From Rothia uropygialis (GTDB lineage: Bacteria > Actinomycetota > Actinomycetes > Actinomycetales > Micrococcaceae): a stretch of DNA of 64,000 nt. The DNA lies in the NCBI RefSeq assembly GCF_004137765.1, contig NZ_NOIS01000003.1:186001-250000 (forward strand), in the 5' to 3' direction. Under the pieces are notes generated by a model. It made no database searches. It was not told the DNA's origin and saw only the letters and a list, made by a program, of their open reading frames with translations. This document shows, piece after piece, positions 61,124 to 64,000 of this stretch. Position 1 is the stretch's first letter, and every line of letters begins with the position of its first letter. The position numbers and the translations under genes are program-made.

Positions 61124-61504
61124 TCAGACTTGTTCCACGAAATCTGCCATGTCATTAAATCTGACGCTTTTCAAATTGTCCTCATACCAGCCGGGCGGCA
61201 GGGTTTGGCCAATAAACTGCCTACCCCGACGCCACTGACCAATACCTTCGGAAGCCCTAACGTTCGCGTTGGTCCACGAACTCGCGCGATCGTGAAGGGA
61301 TCGACTCAGGTCCGTATACCCGTTGTAACCGTTAATGACCTGCGACGAACCGCCACGACGAGCATGCTCATAGACGCACACATTGGAGGTGGGGCATCCA
61401 AGTACGGTAGCGGAAGCGGGTGGTGCCGCGATCACCAGACTCGATGCCAGACCACAAGCTACTAGCGAGCCAGCCAGAAGTTTCATCGATATTAACAATT
61501 TCAT
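61124..61504 (-). CDS. Secreted small protein of the peptidase-inhibitor I36 / crystallin-like family
   Basis: 126 residues. The signal peptide (MKLLAGSLVACGLASSLVIA, cleavage near ASA-T) precedes a domain with the I36 pattern: GCPTSNVCVYEHARRGGSSQ, then an L-S-x-x-L/D-R-A-S-S-W-T-N segment and a closing FNDMADFVEQV. The Streptomyces metalloproteinase inhibitor SMPI belongs to this fold, but many members are uncharacterised and could equally be antibacterial or wall-binding. It is the promoter-proximal gene of the four-gene locus. The start may be Met1 or Met7. Confidence 0.72.
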   Translation of the reverse strand: MKLLISMKLLAGSLVACGLASSLVIAAPPASATVLGCPTSNVCVYEHARRGGSSQVINGYNGYTDLSRSLHDRASSWTNANVRASEGIGQWRRGRQFIGQTLPPGWYEDNLKSVRFNDMADFVEQV

Positions 61505-61603
61505 GTTTGCCCGTTACGGATGAATCACGAATAATGGCAAGAAGTATCTTAAGTGACTTAGGGCACCCGGGCAAGGGATTCGGCACGAAAAGTCTAGAAA
61601 TTT

Positions 61604-61630
61604 TAAGTATAGATATAAAATCTATACTTA
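61604..61630. promoter_or_regulatory. Perfect AT-rich palindrome between the I36 and LLM genes
   Basis: TAAGTATAGAT (61604-61614) and ATCTATACTTA (61620-61630) form 11-bp arms around ATAAA. It is the only long perfect palindrome in this AT-rich gap. It could end the LLM transcript, though the T-run after it on the minus strand is poor, or act as an operator for the I36 locus, whose start is 100 bp away. Confidence 0.5.
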
Positions 61631-61681
61631 TTCCCCGTGACCTGCGGAAATGTCGTCATGTCCGTACATCACCCCCTTGGT

Positions 61682-62986
61682 TCACCCGCTAGCCAGATGC
61701 CCCCGGAGGGTCGCGGCGTCGTAGTCCGTGCGGAAGCGGCCACGTTTCTGAAGTTCCGGAATCACCTGGTCCACGAAGTCCTCGATGCCGCCCGGCAGGG
61801 TCGGGAGCATCAGGTTGAAGCCGTCCGCTCCCCCGTCGTCCAGCCAGTGCTCGATCTGATCGGCAATGGTCTCCGGGGTCCCGACCATGGTGCAGTGTCC
61901 GCCACCGGCCGCGAGCCGCCCCAGGAGCTCGCGCACCGTGGGGCGCTCGGCTTCGATGATGCGCAGAATCGTCGCGTACCGCCCTTTGGGCCCGGTGAAC
62001 TGCTCGAGCGGTTCGAGCTCCGGGACGGGCGCGTCGAGCTCCCAGTCGCTGCAGTCGCGCTGCACGAATTTTCCCAGCTGGCGCAGGGAGGCCTCGACGG
62101 GCAGGAGCTCGTCCAGCTCCCTTCGCTTCCGTTCGGCTTCCTCGACGGTCGAGCCCACGTAGGTCACGAGCCCAGGCATCACGACGACGTCGTCCGGGTT
62201 CCGGCCCGCGGCCGCGACCCGACGCCGAATGTCGGTGCGGTATTCCTCGCCCTGTTCGAGGTCATAGGCGACGGCGTAGATACCTTCCGCGCGACGCGAT
62301 GCGAGGCTTCGTCCGGGTTCGGACGCACCCGCCTGGAACAGCACGGGCCGTCCCTGCGGCGGTTCGGGCACGTTGAGCGGACCGGCGACCGAGAAGTGTT
62401 CGCCCTCGTGGTCCACGCTCCGGATCTGGGTCCTATCCGCGTAGCGCCCCTCTCGGTCCGCACATATCGAGGAACGAGGCCACGAATCCCACAGGGCCTG
62501 AACCGCATCGATGAACTCCTCGGCCCTGGCGTATCGCTCCTCATGAGGAGGCAGAGTAGCCATTCCGTGGTTGCGGGCCTCGCCGTCGAACATGGACGTC
62601 ACGACGTTCCAACCGGCCCGCCCGGAACTGATGTGGTCCAGACTCGCGAGCATCCGGGCCGCATGGTAGGGCGCGTAGAAAGAGCTGGATACCGTGCTGA
62701 CCAGGCCGATCTTCGAGGTCGCCCGCGCCATTGCGGCCAAAGCAGTCAACGGCTCGAGGAACCACGCGGGAGAATCCTCGATCCCACCGGGGCTCAGGGA
62801 CTGGCCGTCGGCAAAGAAAACAGCGTCGAGTTTTCCACGCTCGGCGATCTGCGCGAGTTCTTCGTAATAACCGATCTCGCCGAGCCGCTCGACTGACGAG
62901 CCGGCAGACCGCCACGCGGCGTTGTGGTGCCCACAGCCGAAGATGAACAGGTTGATGTGTGCTTGTTTTTTCATCACGGCGCTCAT
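61682..62986 (-). CDS. LLM class flavin-dependent monooxygenase (NtaA/SnaA/DszA type)
   Basis: 434 residues, a bacterial-luciferase-like TIM barrel using reduced FMN from a separate reductase. Family landmarks: INLFIFGCGHHNAAWR, YEELAQIAERGKLDAVFFAD, LEPLTALAAMARATSKIGL, SSSFYAPYHAARMLASLDHI, SGRAGWNVVTSMFDGEARNHG and PVLFQAGASEPGRSLASRRA. Relatives oxidise nitrilotriacetate, EDTA, sulfones and N- or S-heterocycles. The ATG overlaps the upstream SDR stop by 4 bp, so both follow the TPP riboswitch. The substrate is unknown; thiamine or pyrimidine/thiazole derivatives are the inference from regulation. Confidence 0.85.
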   Translation of the reverse strand: MSAVMKKQAHINLFIFGCGHHNAAWRSAGSSVERLGEIGYYEELAQIAERGKLDAVFFADGQSLSPGGIEDSPAWFLEPLTALAAMARATSKIGLVSTVSSSFYAPYHAARMLASLDHISSGRAGWNVVTSMFDGEARNHGMATLPPHEERYARAEEFIDAVQALWDSWPRSSICADREGRYADRTQIRSVDHEGEHFSVAGPLNVPEPPQGRPVLFQAGASEPGRSLASRRAEGIYAVAYDLEQGEEYRTDIRRRVAAAGRNPDDVVVMPGLVTYVGSTVEEAERKRRELDELLPVEASLRQLGKFVQRDCSDWELDAPVPELEPLEQFTGPKGRYATILRIIEAERPTVRELLGRLAAGGGHCTMVGTPETIADQIEHWLDDGGADGFNLMLPTLPGGIEDFVDQVIPELQKRGRFRTDYDAATLRGHLASG

Positions 62987-63777
62987 CCCTTGACCAAGCC
63001 ACCGTCGACGATCAAGTTCTGCCCGGTCACAGACCGGGCCCACGGCGAGGCGAACAAGAGAATCGCGTCGGCCATTTCGTCCGGGGTGGTCACCGAACGC
63101 AGCGGCGTTCCCGCAGCGATCATGTCGAAGACCTCATCCGGTGTTGCGGAGCTGGCGTCCGTCTCCCGCAGCAGACCGCCGGAGACCATGTTGACCGTGA
63201 TGCCCTCCTGCCCCAGGTCGTGGGAGAAGGTCCTGGTCAGGGACAGCAGGGCGGCCTTGGCGGCCGTGTAGTCATGGTACGGGACCACGGGGTTCTGGAA
63301 CAGGTTCGTGCCGATGTTCACGATGCGTCCGAAACCCCGCTTGGCCATGCCAGGCCGGAGCGCCTGGATCATCGCGACCGGCCCGTGGAGCGACCCGTCG
63401 ATCTGTTTCTGGAATTCCTCTGCGGTGATGTCGGCGGCTTTCGACCGGGCCTCGCCGTTGAAGCTGAAGTCCACCAGGGCGTTGTTGACCAGCGTGGTGG
63501 GTGCGGCGTCGAAGAACTCGGAGGCTGAAGCCGCGAACTTGCGAATGCTCTCCCCGTCTCGAACGTCAAGGGCCGCGCAACGGGCTCGGTCCGGGAACTC
63601 GTCGACGATGCACATGGCGTCGTCCTTGCTGCGGTGGTAGCCGATCACCACTCGTGCCCCTTCGCGGAGGAAAGCGCGGCTGATGCTCTCTCCCAGGCCC
63701 CTCGCACCGCCGGTCACAACCACGATCTGCTCGCCGATGGGCAGAACGCTCGATACGGTGGTGGGATTTTCGGTCAT
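62983..63777 (-). CDS. SDR family oxidoreductase under a TPP riboswitch
   Basis: 264 residues of the classical short-chain dehydrogenase family. The NAD(P) motif is VVTGGARGLGES (about 20-31), the NNA motif is TLVNNALVDFSF, and the catalytic Tyr/Lys are in YHDYTAAKAAL. Where the catalytic Ser is usually found (N-I-S-S) this protein reads NIGTN, so a Thr may replace it. It resembles FabG-type reductases in outline but has no fatty acid neighbours. It is the first gene after the riboswitch; GAGAGG lies 8 bases before the ATG and is part of a small hairpin. Confidence 0.85.
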   Translation of the reverse strand: MTENPTTVSSVLPIGEQIVVVTGGARGLGESISRAFLREGARVVIGYHRSKDDAMCIVDEFPDRARCAALDVRDGESIRKFAASASEFFDAAPTTLVNNALVDFSFNGEARSKAADITAEEFQKQIDGSLHGPVAMIQALRPGMAKRGFGRIVNIGTNLFQNPVVPYHDYTAAKAALLSLTRTFSHDLGQEGITVNMVSGGLLRETDASSATPDEVFDMIAAGTPLRSVTTPDEMADAILLFASPWARSVTGQNLIVDGGLVKG

Positions 63778-63784
63778 GGTCTTT

Positions 63785-63833
63785 GCCTCTCGATCGAGGC
63801 GAAGGCACCCGAAAGAGCGGTTCTCGCAACCGC
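63785..63833 (-). promoter_or_regulatory. Candidate expression platform of the TPP riboswitch
   Basis: Read on the minus strand, GCGGTT-GCGAG-AACCGC (63833-63817) forms a hairpin followed by TCTTT, a weak terminator shape. Nearer the SDR start, GCCTC-GATCGA-GAGGC (63800-63785) would bury the GAGAGG ribosome-binding site. Either could be the switch. Which one acts cannot be told by eye. Confidence 0.45.
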
Positions 63834-63868
63834 GGCTGCGGCACGCGGATGCAAGTGCGCTCTGCGGA

Positions 63869-63945
63869 CATTCCCTTCGCCAGTACTAGCTGAATCAGGT
63901 TCTACGGGTTTCATCTCAGCCTCCCTCCGGAGGCACCCCGTGTCG
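63869..63945 (-). promoter_or_regulatory. TPP riboswitch (THI element)
   Basis: The minus strand reads, in order, ACGGGGTGCC, GGCTGAGATGAAACCCGTAG, AACCTGATTCAG and CTAGTACTGGCGAAGGGAA. These are the conserved P1/P2, pyrimidine-sensing (CTGAGA), P4/P5 and diphosphate-sensing (GGCGAAGGGA) parts of the thiamine diphosphate aptamer. The SDR start is 92 bases downstream. Binding of thiamine diphosphate normally switches the downstream genes off. Confidence 0.93.
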
Positions 63946-63953
63946 CGCGTCTC

Positions 63954-63959
63954 ATATTA
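63954..63959 (-). promoter_or_regulatory. -10 element for the riboswitch transcript
   Basis: TAATAT on the minus strand (positions 63959-63954) stands about 10 bases before the aptamer. It is followed by GAGACGCGCG, so transcription would begin just ahead of P1. The -35 region is not clear. Confidence 0.35.
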
Positions 63960-63965
63960 GCACTG

Positions 63966-64000
63966 CTATTCGAACAGGCGCTGTCCGACCATCTCGTCAC
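63966..64000 (-). CDS. Possible C-terminal end of a gene cut by the right edge
   Basis: One minus-strand frame entering from the right reads DEMVGQRLFE and stops at TAG (63968-63966). The residues look like a normal protein C-terminus and the stop lies just before the riboswitch promoter. With only 10 codons visible this may be chance. Confidence 0.25.
   Translation of the reverse strand, partial: DEMVGQRLFE

Noticed and set aside
1-64000. CRISPR arrays, insertion sequences, prophage genes and rRNA/tRNA genes
   Set aside because: No regularly spaced direct repeats of CRISPR size, no transposase or integrase motifs, and no structural RNA genes were recognised by eye.

Overview
The window reads as a chromosomal segment of a high-GC Gram-positive bacterium (Actinomycetota, most likely Micrococcales). 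The reasons are the dense GC-rich genes, the frequent 4-bp ATGA/GTGA overlaps, GTG and TTG starts, a CsoR-type copper repressor, a type 2 isopentenyl diphosphate isomerase in a Streptomyces-like mevalonate cluster, PdxS/PdxT vitamin B6 synthesis and a PdxR-like MocR regulator. I see no tRNA, rRNA, insertion sequence, CRISPR array or phage genes.

Layout. 1-2128: a TetR regulator facing a cut-off divergent gene across four tandem palindromes, then a GNAT acetyltransferase and a thiamine-binding-type small protein. 2289-9276: acetate and acyl-CoA metabolism (pta, an acyl-CoA ligase, ackA) with a GyrI-like protein, a tiny acidic protein and Dps between them. 9284-12945: an MFS exporter divergent from an XRE/MmyB regulator, and a class A beta-lactamase. 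12946-13835: a decayed region with no intact gene. 13836-20356: a complete mevalonate operon (mvaK1-mvaD-mvaK2-idi-hmgR-mvaS) on the minus strand. 20758-29670: an aldarate (glucarate/galactarate/talarate) catabolic island with two glucarate dehydratases, a GntP transporter, a LysR regulator, KdgD, 2-oxoglutarate semialdehyde dehydrogenase and a talarate/galactarate dehydratase, which together lead to 2-oxoglutarate. 29962-40996: mixed housekeeping and surface genes (DUF1275, lipoate ligase, GNAT, ASCH, a lipoprotein, a secreted C39-like protein, an M48 protease, an ABC-F protein, a GH15 hydrolase). 41081-44089: a copper cassette (CsoR operator, csoR, copZ, copA). 44412-49947: membrane proteins, an APC permease and a PdxR-like regulator. 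50012-52409: a membrane-protein/XRE pair, then pdxST. 52406-56856: a butanediol-type dehydrogenase, an FdhF/YdeP-type molybdoenzyme and a small HD (p)ppGpp-hydrolase-like protein. 56942-61504: a four-gene export locus (I36-like secreted protein, lipoprotein, adaptor with a peptidoglycan-binding-like segment, MacB-like ABC fusion). 61682-64000: a TPP riboswitch driving an SDR and an LLM flavin monooxygenase.

How the genes work together. Pta and AckA interconvert acetyl-CoA and acetate. The mevalonate operon turns acetyl-CoA into IPP/DMAPP. The aldarate island feeds sugar diacids into the TCA cycle. PdxST makes PLP, probably under the PdxR-like regulator. The strongest candidates for undescribed biology are the TPP-riboswitch-controlled SDR-LLM operon at the right edge, the I36/lipoprotein/adaptor/MacB export locus, and an attenuator-like leader ahead of the ABC-F gene. 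All calls rest on reading the sequence and on family knowledge; no search was run.
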